DNA from: Bacillus alveayuensis
GTDB lineage: Bacteria > Bacillota > Bacilli > Bacillales > Aeribacillaceae
Reading direction: 5' to 3'
DNA length: 64,000 nucleotides
Assembly (NCBI GenBank): GCA_030812955.1
Contig: JAUSTR010000010.1
Location: 1 to 64,000, forward strand
Shown here: piece after piece, positions 33,720-44,795 of the stretch
How positions within the stretch are numbered: the first letter of the stretch is position 1
How the letters are laid out: every line of letters starts with the position of its first letter
Translations under genes and position numbers: made by a program
The notes under the pieces: model-generated
What the model saw: only the letters and a program-made list of their open reading frames with translations
The model's database searches: none
Told to the model about the DNA's origin: nothing

Positions 33720-35141
33720 TTGACCATCATTATGATAGATCCAGGACATGGTGGAAGTGATCCCGGAGCCCAAGCATTCGGTTATCAAGAAAAAAATTTT
33801 AATCTGCAAATTTCCTTAAAGATTAGAGATTATTTACAAAAAAAATATGCTGTGAAAGTGCTGATGACAAGAACAACGGATCAAACCGTTAGTTTATCCG
33901 AACGTACAAATATGGCAAATATACAGAACGTCGATTATTTCTGCTCGATCCATGTCAACGCTGGCGGTGGATCAGGGTTTGAAAGCTACATTTATAACGG
34001 TCCTGTTCCCCCGCAAACGATACGTTATCAAGCCATTATTCATGACCAAATTATCAATAAGTTGAAAAATAAGTATAGCATCAAAGACCGAGGAAAGAAA
34101 CGAGCCAATTTCCATGTCCTGCGTGAAACGAAAATGCCTGCGATTCTTTTAGAAACATTGTTTATCGATCATCAAAACGATATTAAATTATTAACAAATC
34201 CATCTTTTATTCAAGATTACTCAGCGGCTGTCGCAGAAGGATTAGCTAAAGCTCTAAACCTGTCAGCAAAGGATCCGAAGCCTCCGCTATCCAATGATAA
34301 AGATGTTATCTATAAAGTGATTGCCGGCTCTTTTAAAGAAAGAAAAAATGCCGAAAAACGGGTATCGATGTTAAAATCCAAGAAAATAGATGCTTTTATT
34401 GTCCCAGCTGTCATTAATGGCACCCAATTTTATCGTGTTCAGGCAGGAGCCTATAAAATGTTGAATCATGCTAAACAACAAGTTAAACAGTTAAAAAATA
34501 ACGGAATAAAAGATGCTTTTATCGCTTCGGAGATTCATTCTGAAAATAGCAAGAGAACAAAACAACCACCTGATTCTGATGAAGAAAATCTTTTCACAGA
34601 CAAAGGATTTCCGATTAACGGCCATCCATTTTTATCAGGTCAAATGCTCAATCGGTTTGTTTTAAGCATGAACGAAAATGCTCCTTTGTTAGGAGAGGAT
34701 TACTACGAACTTTCAAAAATTTATAACATTCGGGGAGATATCGCTCTTGCACAAGCCATTCACGAAACAAATTACTTCCGATTTACGGGAACGGTTAAAC
34801 CCGAACAAAACAATTTTGCAGGAATTGGTGCAACTGGGCCTAATCAACAAGGCGCACGCTTTTCTTCTGCAAGAGAAGGTGTATTAGCTCAATTGCAGCA
34901 CTTATATGCATATGCTTCAACAGATCCTCTGCCAAAAAATTATCCGTTAGTCGATCCACGCTTTCATTTCGTAACGAGAGGAAGTGCGAAAACATGGCAG
35001 GAATTAAATGGAAAATGGGCAGTTCCAGGAAATCATTACGGCCAATCCATTTTAAAAATTTACCAAAGGATGATTGATTTTAGCAAAGATGAATGCACAA
35101 AGCTTAAACAAGCCGTTCAACAATCATTAGAACATGAATAA
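33720..35141 (+). CDS. Amidase_3-SPOR-glucosaminidase, two-enzyme autolysin without signal peptide
   Basis: About 473 residues. Amidase_3 domain first (MIDPGHGGSDPG, SIHVNAG, ILLETLF with the catalytic Glu), then a SPOR-like repeat region at about 200-272 (YKVIAGSFKERKNAEKRV; FYRVQAGAYK), then a glucosaminidase domain from about 315 with Glu in AQAIHETNYFRFTG. The probable start is TTG at 33720, six bases after GGAAGGTG; GTG at 33711 is too close to that site. No export signal is visible, which is odd for an enzyme that cuts both the peptide and the glycan of the wall. Confidence 0.88.
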   Translation: MTIIMIDPGHGGSDPGAQAFGYQEKNFNLQISLKIRDYLQKKYAVKVLMTRTTDQTVSLSERTNMANIQNVDYFCSIHVNAGGGSGFESYIYNGPVPPQTIRYQAIIHDQIINKLKNKYSIKDRGKKRANFHVLRETKMPAILLETLFIDHQNDIKLLTNPSFIQDYSAAVAEGLAKALNLSAKDPKPPLSNDKDVIYKVIAGSFKERKNAEKRVSMLKSKKIDAFIVPAVINGTQFYRVQAGAYKMLNHAKQQVKQLKNNGIKDAFIASEIHSENSKRTKQPPDSDEENLFTDKGFPINGHPFLSGQMLNRFVLSMNENAPLLGEDYYELSKIYNIRGDIALAQAIHETNYFRFTGTVKPEQNNFAGIGATGPNQQGARFSSAREGVLAQLQHLYAYASTDPLPKNYPLVDPRFHFVTRGSAKTWQELNGKWAVPGNHYGQSILKIYQRMIDFSKDECTKLKQAVQQSLEHE

Positions 35142-35169
35142 AGATATCACTGAAAAATGTCTTTTCTAT

Positions 35170-35226
35170 AGACTTTGTCTACAGTCTGAAAATTCGTTTC
35201 ATAAAGACTTTGTCTACACACTGAAA
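35170..35226 (+). repeat. Direct repeat, two 22-bp units
   Basis: AGACTTTGTCTACAGTCTGAAA at 35170-35191 (given here as AGACTTTGTCTACA plus GTCTGAAA) recurs at 35205-35226 with two changes, at 35-bp spacing. It lies between the autolysin stop and its terminator. Confidence 0.7.
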
Positions 35227-35249
35227 CAGCCAAAATCGGCTGTTTTTTT
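35225..35249 (+). terminator. Terminator after the autolysin gene
   Basis: AACAGCC-AAAATC-GGCTGTT followed by TTTTTT on the plus strand. It overlaps the stop codon of the convergent nitric oxide synthase gene. Confidence 0.85.
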
Positions 35250-36339
35250 ATTCATATGGCCTCTTTTGGTAAAAATAATTAGGAGAATTGTAATTGTCTT
35301 GATAAGATTTATGAAAAATATGAGTTGTGGCTGGAGATAATGGTGGAATCAGCCATGTCCAATCGCCCGTTACCTTCCGTCCGCATTTTTCCTCTTGTTC
35401 TTCAAAATGTTTAAATTGTACGGCCGCAGTATGATGGTCGACAATCGTGACACCATATTTTTTAAATGAATGTAAAACAGCTATATTTAACTCAACAAGT
35501 GCTTTATCCTTCCATAATGTATGATTTTTGCTCATATTTAGACCCATTAATTGTGCGACCTTCGGCAACATATTGTATCTGCCTTCATCAGCAAAATTTC
35601 TAGCACCTATTTCCGTCCCCATATACCAACCATTAAATGGTGCTGCCGTATACTCAATACCGCCTATTTCGAGCTTCATATCAGAAATAATCGGAACGGC
35701 ATACCATTTCAATTGTAGATTTTCAAAATCTTTGAGTTCAGGATGAGTGATTGGAATTTCCAATACGATTTCTTTTGGAATGTCAAACCATTTTGGTGTT
35801 TGCTCGCCCATTTGAATGACTAATGGCAAGATGTCAAAGGGAGTACGTTTTCCTTTCCATCCCATTTGTTCACAAGCTTTTGTAAAGGAAATTGAAGCAG
35901 GGTCCCCTATAACACCTGAGTCCGTTTCATAGCCTGCATATCTTAATAATTGATGATTCCAAATTCTCACTTGATCTTTACCATTTTGTTTTTGGGGAAA
36001 TATCGTAATGGCAGGACGAATTTTCCCATTGTTTGTTGCAAATTGAATATGCCGGATAAGAGCATGAAAAATCTCTTCTTCTGTTTGCAAATTTCTTGCA
36101 TCAAAAACGTGAAGTGATTGCCAAAATAATCGTCCGATACAACGGTTGCTATTTCGCCATGCCATTTTTGCACCATGCTCTAATTCTTCATACGTATGCT
36201 TATAAGAACCGTAAAGGTCTATTTCTTCTTTCACCCTTTTTAGTCTATCTTCTAGTTGATCGAGTTCATTTAGTTCTTTATAACAAGTGTAAAGAAAGCT
36301 TTTAGCCTTTTCAAAAAGCTGTTCTGATGAGTAATGCAC
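35248..36339 (-). CDS. nos: Nitric oxide synthase oxygenase
   Basis: Stand-alone bacterial NOS oxygenase, 363 residues, forming NO from arginine with electrons from cellular flavodoxin-type reductases. The haem-binding cysteine is Cys67 in [10 protein letters not shown]. Other landmarks are [35 protein letters not shown] with the substrate-site region, and the C-terminal [15 protein letters not shown] and NYFYQKRP. No reductase domain, as in all Bacillus enzymes. Single-gene unit, convergent with the autolysin gene. Known roles in relatives are protection from oxidative stress and antibiotics. Confidence 0.97.
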   Translation of the reverse strand: MHYSSEQLFEKAKSFLYTCYKELNELDQLEDRLKRVKEEIDLYGSYKHTYEELEHGAKMAWRNSNRCIGRLFWQSLHVFDARNLQTEEEIFHALIRHIQFATNNGKIRPAITIFPQKQNGKDQVRIWNHQLLRYAGYETDSGVIGDPASISFTKACEQMGWKGKRTPFDILPLVIQMGEQTPKWFDIPKEIVLEIPITHPELKDFENLQLKWYAVPIISDMKLEIGGIEYTAAPFNGWYMGTEIGARNFADEGRYNMLPKVAQLMGLNMSKNHTLWKDKALVELNIAVLHSFKKYGVTIVDHHTAAVQFKHFEEQEEKCGRKVTGDWTWLIPPLSPATTHIFHKSYQDNYNSPNYFYQKRPYE

Positions 36340-36489
36340 GATGTCCTCCCTCTTTATGAAAACAAATCATTCGAACCTATTATATCATAGGAATTTTTCA
36401 CTAGTTCCAGCTAATGTATATAAGTTGTGACAAAAGAATGGAGGATATCGTCTATCATCATAAACTGAGAATAAGTAAAAAAATGTCAT

Positions 36490-37392
36490 TTATTTTAATA
36501 TAACGAGTAATCCGGTGATCGTAACAATGCTCGTGAGTGTTGTGACAAAAGCAATGCTCGAAACAAGCCTTGGCTTCGCATCAAACTGAACGGCATACAT
36601 TGTTGTCGTAACAGCCGTAGGCATTGAGGATAACACAATTAACACACTTTTTAATAATCCATTTACGCCTAGCATCGTCAAAATCAAATAAGCGATAAAC
36701 GGTGAAATCATTAACCGACTAATCGTCGCAAACGCCACATTTTTTACATCCATCTTGACGAGTTCGATTTCAGCAAGCTGCATGCCAAGAATTAACATCG
36801 CCACAGGTATCGCCGCATCAGCTAATAAATCAATCGGCATCATGACATTTTTTGGAACCGTAATGTGGGAAAATTGCACCAATAAGGCAAGTATTACAGC
36901 ATATGTAGCTGGCATTTCAAACACTTTTTTAATAGCAATTTTAACACCTGATTGTCCCCTTAATGCATAGTACACACCAAATACGTTCATAATGACAGAT
37001 TGAAGAACCATAAATGTCACCGCATAAGCAAATCCCTTTTCGCCAAAGGCAAACAATACGATCGGTGCACCATAATTTCCGGAATTCATAAAAGCGGTTG
37101 AAAGCATTAACCCGCTTTCCATTGAACCTGTATAATGCATGATTTTACTGTACAGTTTCGTTAGCAAAATAAACGCAAATAAAAATAACAAAGAAAAAAT
37201 CACCATATTTCCATATTCACGGTTTAGATTGGCTTGATAAAACGTTCGAAAAACGAGACAAGGGCTTAACAAATAAATCGCAACCGTTGAAACAGACTTA
37301 ATGTCAAGCTTCTTCCATTTTTGAATCACATATCCCGCAAAAAAAATAAAAAAAACAGGAAGTACTACTTCAATAAATAAGTTCATCGGCAA
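36490..37392 (-). CDS. AEC-family transporter (auxin efflux carrier-like)
   Basis: 300-residue membrane protein with about ten hydrophobic segments in two halves. Family blocks: FIFFAGYVIQKWKKLD, LLSPCLVFRTFYQANL, MNSGNYGAPIVLFAFGEKG and the late SSMPTAVTTTMYAVQFD. Carriers of this family move small carboxylates such as malate and malonate or act as efflux systems. No linked metabolic gene indicates the substrate. Runs as a single gene upstream of nos on the same strand, 150 bp away. Confidence 0.88.
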   Translation of the reverse strand: MPMNLFIEVVLPVFFIFFAGYVIQKWKKLDIKSVSTVAIYLLSPCLVFRTFYQANLNREYGNMVIFSLLFLFAFILLTKLYSKIMHYTGSMESGLMLSTAFMNSGNYGAPIVLFAFGEKGFAYAVTFMVLQSVIMNVFGVYYALRGQSGVKIAIKKVFEMPATYAVILALLVQFSHITVPKNVMMPIDLLADAAIPVAMLILGMQLAEIELVKMDVKNVAFATISRLMISPFIAYLILTMLGVNGLLKSVLIVLSSMPTAVTTTMYAVQFDAKPRLVSSIAFVTTLTSIVTITGLLVILK

Positions 37393-37643
37393 TCGTCCAT
37401 TCTAACTTTCATTTTCTCTAATCATCTCATTCTAATATAACGAAAAAAAGATAAAAATTCAAAAAGTTTAAAAAAGACGATTATTATACTACTATATTTT
37501 TTACATAAAAATCTTCGATAATATCATTGATAATATGCTAAATCAGTGCGTTAAAGCTTTACATTGTTGTTATTTACAAAAAACAAAAGAAAGGATAAAA
37601 TTTTGCCGTTATCAATTCAGAAAACGAAAGAGGTGAATCTTCG

Positions 37644-38501
37644 ATGGTAGACGTAATAAGACGAAGAAATCCTTTAACAAAAGGAATGGAAGTTTTCTAT
37701 ATATTGCTTGGGAGCTTGATCGTAGCAATTAGTTATAATATTTTTCTCTTGCCTAACCACGTTGCCTCTGGTGGTGTTAGTGGAATCAGTACGATCACCG
37801 AAGCTGTATTTCATTGGGAGCCAGCGTTTGTCATTTGGGGAATTAATATCCCTTTATTACTGGCCGGATATCTTCTATTAGGTAAACAAGAGGCGATCAA
37901 ATCTGTTATCGGTTCACTCTTTTTACCATTTGCAGTTTATTTAACAAAAGAGCTGCAGCCAGCCACGAATGACCCGCTGCTTGGGGGGCTTTTCGGCGGA
38001 ATAGGCGTAGGTATTGGATTGGGAATCGTCTTTATCGGAAACGGCTCAACCGGTGGAACAGCATTAGCAGCAAAAATATTACATAAATTTTCTCATATTA
38101 CTTTAGGAAAAAGTGTTGCCATTTTAGACGGATTAATTGTATTAGCGGCCATCGTTGTTTTCGATGTACAACAAGGTTTGTATGCCTTAATCGGTTTATA
38201 CACAACGAGCAAAGCAATCGATTTAATCCAAACAGGATTTCATCGTACGAAAACATTTCTCATCATTACGGAAAAAGAAGAAGAGGTACGGCAAGAGATC
38301 TTTCACAAAATTGACCGTGGAGTGACAAAAATAAACGCACAAGGCGGTTTTACAAACTCTGTTCGCCACATTATTATGTGTGTCGTAGACCAATCAGAAT
38401 TTACAAAACTAAAACAAATCGTAAAAAGCATCGATCCAAAAGCATTTGTTATTGTTATGGACTCTTCGGAAGTATTAGGAGAAGGATTTAGTCAAACGTG
38501 A
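37644..38501 (+). CDS. YitT-family membrane protein (DUF2179)
   Basis: 285 residues: five hydrophobic segments (LGSLIVAISYNIFLLPNHVA, SGGVSGISTI, the Gly-rich GGIGVGIGLGIVFIGNGS) followed by the cytoplasmic DUF2179 domain with GVTKINAQGGFTNSVRHII and a DPKAFVIVMDSSEVLGEGF ending. Function of the family is unproven. Start has AAAGAGGTG upstream. Single gene, divergent from the AEC carrier across about 250 bp that hold both promoters but no clear sites. Confidence 0.92.
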   Translation: MVDVIRRRNPLTKGMEVFYILLGSLIVAISYNIFLLPNHVASGGVSGISTITEAVFHWEPAFVIWGINIPLLLAGYLLLGKQEAIKSVIGSLFLPFAVYLTKELQPATNDPLLGGLFGGIGVGIGLGIVFIGNGSTGGTALAAKILHKFSHITLGKSVAILDGLIVLAAIVVFDVQQGLYALIGLYTTSKAIDLIQTGFHRTKTFLIITEKEEEVRQEIFHKIDRGVTKINAQGGFTNSVRHIIMCVVDQSEFTKLKQIVKSIDPKAFVIVMDSSEVLGEGFSQT

Positions 38502-38582
38502 CAGCTTGAACAACATTTTTGTACACGCTATCACCAAAACAAATGTTTTGGCATATGATATCGTAAGGAGTTGACAGACATC

Positions 38583-38684
38583 ATGAAAACATTATGGATT
38601 TCCATAAAGGTGATAGCGAAAGTCCTCTTATTTGGAAAAAAAGCTTTTGTTGAAAATCATTGGGAAGCCGTTTGCCGAGGATGA
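38583..38684 (+). CDS. Possible 33-residue peptide
   Basis: A short frame with ATG preceded by AAGGAG about 12 bases away. The product begins MKTLWISIKVIAKVLLFGKK, a hydrophobic, basic helix. It may be a real membrane peptide or chance; no terminator or conserved context supports it. Confidence 0.25.
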   Translation: MKTLWISIKVIAKVLLFGKKAFVENHWEAVCRG

Positions 38685-38753
38685 ATAAAAATATTACAGA
38701 TGCAATGATAAGCATGCAAGACAGCCTTTTCGCTACCTTGCATGTTCGCATTG

Positions 38754-38912
38754 TTAAATACCTTCTGGTTCAAACGTTTTACAATCCGTTTCTTTTTGAT
38801 CTCTAGCCATTTTCCCAACATGGCTTACAACATATATTGATTCAGCACTACATTTATTGCCTTGCGCCCAATACTTACAGTTATTCACTTCACATAATAC
38901 GTCTTTTGCCAT
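38754..38912 (-). CDS. DUF1540 small cysteine-rich protein
   Basis: 52-residue protein too short for most gene finders. Four cysteines in the DUF1540 pattern: VLCEVNNCKYW, NKCSAESI, and ETDCKTFEPE near the end, probably binding a metal ion. GGGAGGTGAG stands just before a double ATG; the second gives the better spacing. Related Bacillus proteins are small and often produced during sporulation, but their function is unknown. A hairpin (CATGCAAG/CTTGCATG, about 38714-38744) follows it. Confidence 0.88.
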   Translation of the reverse strand: MAKDVLCEVNNCKYWAQGNKCSAESIYVVSHVGKMARDQKETDCKTFEPEGI

Positions 38913-39109
38913 CATCTCACCTCCCTACACGGTTATTGTTGCCGCAATTCAAACATTTGATACGATAATTGGCCTACTGAGAAATAAAAACAATGATTTT
39001 TGGAAAAGATAAACGTTGTAGGAAGGACGAAATATGGAAAAAACTTTTTAGATGTTTTGCCATCCATATACAGCCCATTAAACGGGAACGTTTTCTTGAC
39101 TTTGGTAAA

Positions 39110-39760
39110 CTATGGAAATATTTTTGTTTTTTCATTATCATATTCTTTCACATGCAAATGTTCAGTGTTTCCTTCCGTTAATATTTGAAATTGTCGATCT
39201 TTAACGTTGACTATAGTCAAACTTGTTCCTTCCATCAATGGTTCTCGCCACAATTTTTCGAGCGGCAGCTTCTTTATAGAAAATAATAGTAATGTTAATA
39301 ATATGCCATGAGAAACAACTAAAATATTCCCGCTCGAATGTTTGGCAAGCTTGTCCTTTATAAAAGAAACAGCTCGATTTTGCACATCATAAAAACTTTC
39401 TCCCATTTTCGGACGATAAAGATGTGGTTTGTAAAAATAATGATCAAAAGCTTCCGGATCTTCTCTCTCAATTTCTTTTATTGTTTTCCCTTGCCAATTC
39501 GCTAAAAAAATTTCTTTTAAACGATCATCGCTGATGATGCTTCTTGAACGGTTTTGTTCTAAAATGATTTTAGCCGTTTTCTTTGCACGAGCACTAGGAC
39601 TCGAATAAACAGCTGTAAACGGAATATCTTTTAATTGATGTCCTAATGCGAGTGCATCGTGGACACCTTTTTCGGTTAATTCCGAATCAAGCCATCCTTG
39701 CATTCGCTTTTCTCGATTCCATTCCGTTTCCCCATGCCTAACAAAATAAAAAGTAAGCAT
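39110..39760 (-). CDS. Histidine phosphatase family protein (PhoE/GpmB-like)
   Basis: 216 residues. Phospho-acceptor histidine in FVRHGETEWNREKRMQGW, second histidine in LVVSHGILLTL, and the conserved YSSPSARAKKTA block. Broad-specificity phosphatases of this group act on small phosphorylated metabolites. It differs clearly from the CobC of this window and has no cobalamin neighbour. Single-gene unit; about 200 bp between it and the DUF1540 gene show no other gene. Confidence 0.88.
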   Translation of the reverse strand: MLTFYFVRHGETEWNREKRMQGWLDSELTEKGVHDALALGHQLKDIPFTAVYSSPSARAKKTAKIILEQNRSRSIISDDRLKEIFLANWQGKTIKEIEREDPEAFDHYFYKPHLYRPKMGESFYDVQNRAVSFIKDKLAKHSSGNILVVSHGILLTLLLFSIKKLPLEKLWREPLMEGTSLTIVNVKDRQFQILTEGNTEHLHVKEYDNEKTKIFP

Positions 39761-39855
39761 TTGCTCCTCCTTTCATTTTTGTAAATTCATTACAAAAGCC
39801 CCCTATCCTTTTATATAAAAACCGGCAATTCAAATTCAAATGTTTATAAACATTA

Positions 39856-39881
39856 GGAGCTGCTTGACCATGAGCAGCTCC
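39856..39881 (-). terminator. Hairpin after the thiC unit
   Basis: GGAGCTGCT (39856-39864) pairs with AGCAGCTCC (39873-39881). On the minus strand it follows the small zinc-ribbon gene; the T-tract is weak (TAATGTTTATAAACATT, itself a palindrome). Confidence 0.6.
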
Positions 39882-39887
39882 AATTCG

Positions 39888-41823
<1,936 letters not shown>

Positions 41824-41925
41824 TCACTACCTTTCTCTTATTTTTTGACCTGAAGTTACACATACAGCGCAATGAAGAGTAGATGAGGGATTTTCTTGAG
41901 GTGATGAATGAAGAATAAAATACGA

Positions 41926-41944
41926 GTTCTCAAAATATGAGAAC
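41926..41944 (-). terminator. Leader terminator between TPP riboswitch and thiC
   Basis: GTTCTCA-AAATA-TGAGAAC stem, followed on the minus strand by TCGTATTTTATTC. Probable attenuator of the TPP switch. Confidence 0.7.
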
Positions 41945-41987
41945 CCGATGGAATAGACAATAGTACAGAATCAATATGTACTCCCAT

Positions 41988-42092
41988 TCTCTACTTCCCT
42001 ACGCTGGTATAACCCAGATCAGGTTCCAAGGGTCAAAGAACTTAAGCGCGTTCTTCTCTCAGTCCAAGCTATTGGACTCCCCTAGTAGAATC
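41988..42092 (-). ncRNA. TPP riboswitch (THI element)
   Basis: Minus-strand order: CTAGGGGAGTCC, a short variable stem, GGACTGAGAGAAG, GACCCTTGGAACCTGATCTG, GGTTATACCAGCGTAGGGAA. These are the conserved thi-box elements. It lies about 170 bp before thiC and should lower thiC expression when thiamine pyrophosphate is bound. Confidence 0.97.
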
Positions 42093-42108
42093 TTTTAATA
42101 TGAATTTT

Positions 42109-42114
42109 ATTATA
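42109..42114 (-). promoter_or_regulatory. Probable -10 box of thiC
   Basis: TATAAT on the minus strand just before the riboswitch. The -35 region is weak. Confidence 0.4.
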
Positions 42115-42162
42115 AGGTAACATGAAATATGACTTTTGTAAACTTATTCTTGTTTTTTTAAT

Positions 42163-42250
42163 AAAAACGCTCGGAAAATTGATATGAACCCTTGAATAAG
42201 TTCTAACAATCATTTGAAGAGGGATCATATCAAAAATCCAAGCGTTTTTT
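42163..42250. repeat. Long inverted repeat between thiC leader and the SleB-like gene
   Basis: Two arms of about 31 bases (AAAAACGCTCGGAAAATTGA... and its imperfect complement ending AGCGTTTTTT) around a loop of about 25. On the minus strand it follows the SleB-like gene and ends in a T-run, so it may also work as a terminator. Confidence 0.65.
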
Positions 42251-42279
42251 ATTTAACCATGAGCTTTTTAGTTAAAACA

Positions 42280-42861
42280 TTATTTCGCAAACACATGGTT
42301 TCCAATCACAACGGTTACTTGTTTCGAGCGCAGCCATGAATTTGAAGTTTTTTGAGGGTTATAGAAATATAGAGAGCCGCTTCCTTGACCACGAAATACT
42401 AACGCTTCATTAACAGCTTTTTTGGACGCTTCACTTGCTGGATTGTATATTGTACCATTTTTTACTGGAGTAAATTGATCCTTTTGATAAATGACCTCAC
42501 TAATGGAATTTGGGAAAAGGTCACTATCGACACGATTTAAGACAACAGTCGCTACCGCAACTTTTCCTGCATATGCTTCGCCCTTTGCCTCCGCTTCTAC
42601 TAATCGGGCTAATAAATCTTTTTCATAAGCAGAAATGGTTTGAGGAATTTTAAGAATTTCCCCAATATATATGAGATCAGACGTTCTATGATTCTCTCGT
42701 TTTAGTTGAGAAACTGAAACGCCATAATTCATACCAATTTTCCATAAAGTATCTCCTTTTTGAACACGGTGCGTTTGAACACTTGCCGCATCCGCATTCG
42801 ATGTGAACGTTAAGCTAGCAAAAGCTAAAAGTGAGGAGATAATGAATTTTTTCAGTTTCAT
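42280..42861 (-). CDS. LysM-containing SleB/CwlJ-type cell wall hydrolase
   Basis: 193 residues, secreted: a signal peptide of about 25 residues ends in NADAA. A LysM domain (HRVQKGDTLWKIGMNYGVS to EILKIP, about 32-74) binds peptidoglycan. The Hydrolase_2 domain follows: LLARLVEAEAKGEAYAGKVA with the catalytic-Glu region, VVLNRVDS, and a C-terminal GSGSLYFYNPQ. Relatives degrade spore cortex during germination or act in vegetative wall turnover; the YkvT-like LysM arrangement favours a general wall hydrolase. Single-gene unit. Confidence 0.9.
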   Translation of the reverse strand: MKLKKFIISSLLAFASLTFTSNADAASVQTHRVQKGDTLWKIGMNYGVSVSQLKRENHRTSDLIYIGEILKIPQTISAYEKDLLARLVEAEAKGEAYAGKVAVATVVLNRVDSDLFPNSISEVIYQKDQFTPVKNGTIYNPASEASKKAVNEALVFRGQGSGSLYFYNPQKTSNSWLRSKQVTVVIGNHVFAK

Positions 42862-43033
42862 TTTTACGACCTCCTATCATTTTCTCTCTTTAAAACCGTA
42901 ACATCATTGTCAAATCGATTCATTACGTAATTATTACCAACATTTCTAATATTTTATAACTTGCTAGATTGCCAACATTCTTGACAATTGATCTCTAGCT
43001 TTTGGTATAGAAGGCATTTCCAAGCCTTTTCTC
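42862..43033. other. Intergenic stretch upstream of the SleB-like gene
   Basis: AT-rich region carrying the ribosome site of the SleB-like gene (AGGAGG at about 42870). No gene or clear promoter is seen. Together with the cstA terminator and the 90 bp after it, this is the only gap of about 300 bp in this half of the window. Confidence 0.5.
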
Positions 43034-43074
43034 AAAAAAAATAGAGGGAAATGATTGGTTATCATTCCCTCTAT
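43034..43074 (-). terminator. Terminator of cstA
   Basis: ATAGAGGGAAATGAT pairs with ATCATTCCCTCTAT around a TGGTT loop; seven T follow on the minus strand. It lies 90 bp after the cstA stop codon. Confidence 0.88.
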
Positions 43075-43164
43075 TCCCACATTGTTACCTTACATTATTT
43101 TCTAAAATCGAGATATATCGGTTCATCAAGATAGGAGGTGCTTGTATGCTAAATTGCTGTAAAA

Positions 43165-44784
43165 TCATGCCTTAATTGTTTTATCCGTACTTTTTGTTCT
43201 TGTAAACGTTTGCCATGCTTCGATTACGAGAGCGATACATAAGATAAAGAGTGCGATCGCTATGACAACGAGGATATAGTTGCCCTTGATGAAATTTTGC
43301 TGCATAATCACAATCAGTGCACTAAGCGTGATCACAAACATGATGACCATCGGAATAGCTGTAAACGTCGTCTTCGTTTTTCGTTTAGCCAGCCATGCCG
43401 TAACGGCCAATAACGCTAAAGCACCAAGCATTTGGTTTGCCGCACCGAATATTGGCCATACAGTGCTCCATGTTCCAGAAAGTGCTAATATGGCAGCAAA
43501 AGCGACAATAATAAAGGTAGAAGCGTGTGCGTTTTTCGCTATTTTTGGTGCACGTTCCTCACAAAACTCTTGAACGGCATATCGACCTAATCTCGTTGCC
43601 GAATCAAGTGATGTTAATAAGAAGGCTGATACGGTTAAAGCAACGAATGAAGTTCCAATTTCGATCGGTAATCCGAAGGCAGACATAAACTCACCAATTC
43701 CAGCAGAAAACATACCGACTGGCGTTTTCAATTCAGCTAGACGAGCTGTAAATTCTGCTTGTGATAAATAAATAACAGAGCCGATAGCAATGACTGCTAA
43801 AAACGCTTCTATTAACATTCCACCATAAGTAATAAACCGTCCGCTTTTCTCATTATCTAATTGTTTTGCGGTTGTTCCAGAAGAAACTAATGAATGGAAG
43901 CCAGATAATGCTCCACAAGCAATCGTAATAAATAAAATCGGGAATAAATAACCTAAATTTTCATTATAAAAGCTCACATATGCAGGGAACTTAATTTCTG
44001 GCGCAAACAAAATGACGCCAATTGTCGCCCCAATGATCATCCCGTATAAAAGGAATGAGTTTAAGTAATCTCTCGGCTGCAGCAAAACCCAAACTGGTAG
44101 AACAGAAGCTACATATGCATAAATAATCAGAATAATGGACCAAACGGCTGAATCTAATTGAATTGGAAACAACATGCCGATATAAATCGATAAAAACATT
44201 GCGATAATTCCGAAAATAGAAGCGACAAAAAGGTTTATGCGCATTTGATTGACCATGACCCCAAATATTGGAGCGAGCAAAATAAAGAGAACAGATGCCG
44301 TTGCCGCCTCCGGTACAGCAGAGAACGTATCCGCTACTAAAATAATGAATACGCCGACAATTAAAATTAACGTGGCAATTGAAAAAATCAAAAACAATGT
44401 TTGGCCGCGACGACCGATATATTCTTTAATAATTGCTCCAATTGATTGTCCCCGATGGCGAATGGAAGCTTGTAGAGACGTGTAATCATGAACCCCACCC
44501 ATAAAAATACTTCCGAATAAAATCCATAGTACAGCTGGAAGCCATCCAAAAACAACAGCGGTAATCGGTCCAACAATCGGCCCTCCTCCTGCTATGGTTG
44601 CGAAATGGTGGCCGAGCAATACGGGCTTTTTCGTTGCGACGTAGTCTACTCCATCAGACATTTCGACAGCTGGTGTTTTTCTTGCTGGATCAATTTCAAG
44701 CTTATTTTCAATAAACTTTCCATAAGTAAAATAAGCAATAGTTAAAATCATTCCACAGATTAATAATAACACTAAAAAGTTCAC
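43165..44784 (-). CDS. cstA: Carbon starvation protein / pyruvate-peptide transporter (CstA family)
   Basis: 539-residue membrane protein with about 15 hydrophobic segments. CstA hallmarks: KPVLLGHHFATIAGGGPIVG, GGVHDYTSLQASIRHRG, ACGALSGFHSLVSSGTTAKQ and TSLDSATRLGRYAVQE. Known members take up pyruvate or peptides in starved cells. It is followed upstream on the same strand by two small genes (44796 and 45341) that may share its message, instead of the YbdD/YjiX partner seen in enterobacteria. Confidence 0.93.
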   Translation of the reverse strand: MNFLVLLLICGMILTIAYFTYGKFIENKLEIDPARKTPAVEMSDGVDYVATKKPVLLGHHFATIAGGGPIVGPITAVVFGWLPAVLWILFGSIFMGGVHDYTSLQASIRHRGQSIGAIIKEYIGRRGQTLFLIFSIATLILIVGVFIILVADTFSAVPEAATASVLFILLAPIFGVMVNQMRINLFVASIFGIIAMFLSIYIGMLFPIQLDSAVWSIILIIYAYVASVLPVWVLLQPRDYLNSFLLYGMIIGATIGVILFAPEIKFPAYVSFYNENLGYLFPILFITIACGALSGFHSLVSSGTTAKQLDNEKSGRFITYGGMLIEAFLAVIAIGSVIYLSQAEFTARLAELKTPVGMFSAGIGEFMSAFGLPIEIGTSFVALTVSAFLLTSLDSATRLGRYAVQEFCEERAPKIAKNAHASTFIIVAFAAILALSGTWSTVWPIFGAANQMLGALALLAVTAWLAKRKTKTTFTAIPMVIMFVITLSALIVIMQQNFIKGNYILVVIAIALFILCIALVIEAWQTFTRTKSTDKTIKA

Positions 44785-44795
44785 AAAATTTCACC

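Noticed and set aside
35170..35226. Minimal CRISPR array
   Set aside because: Only two short units, 13-bp spacer, no cas genes.
35134..35340. Plus-strand frame after the autolysin
   Set aside because: It crosses a direct repeat, a terminator and the 3' end of nos; no ribosome site.
38993..39188. Two overlapping plus-strand frames of about 62 codons
   Set aside because: They overlap the end of the histidine phosphatase gene, lack good ribosome sites and have no recognisable content.
39110..39760. Second CobC
   Set aside because: Same superfamily, but no cobalamin gene or riboswitch nearby; a general phosphatase is safer.
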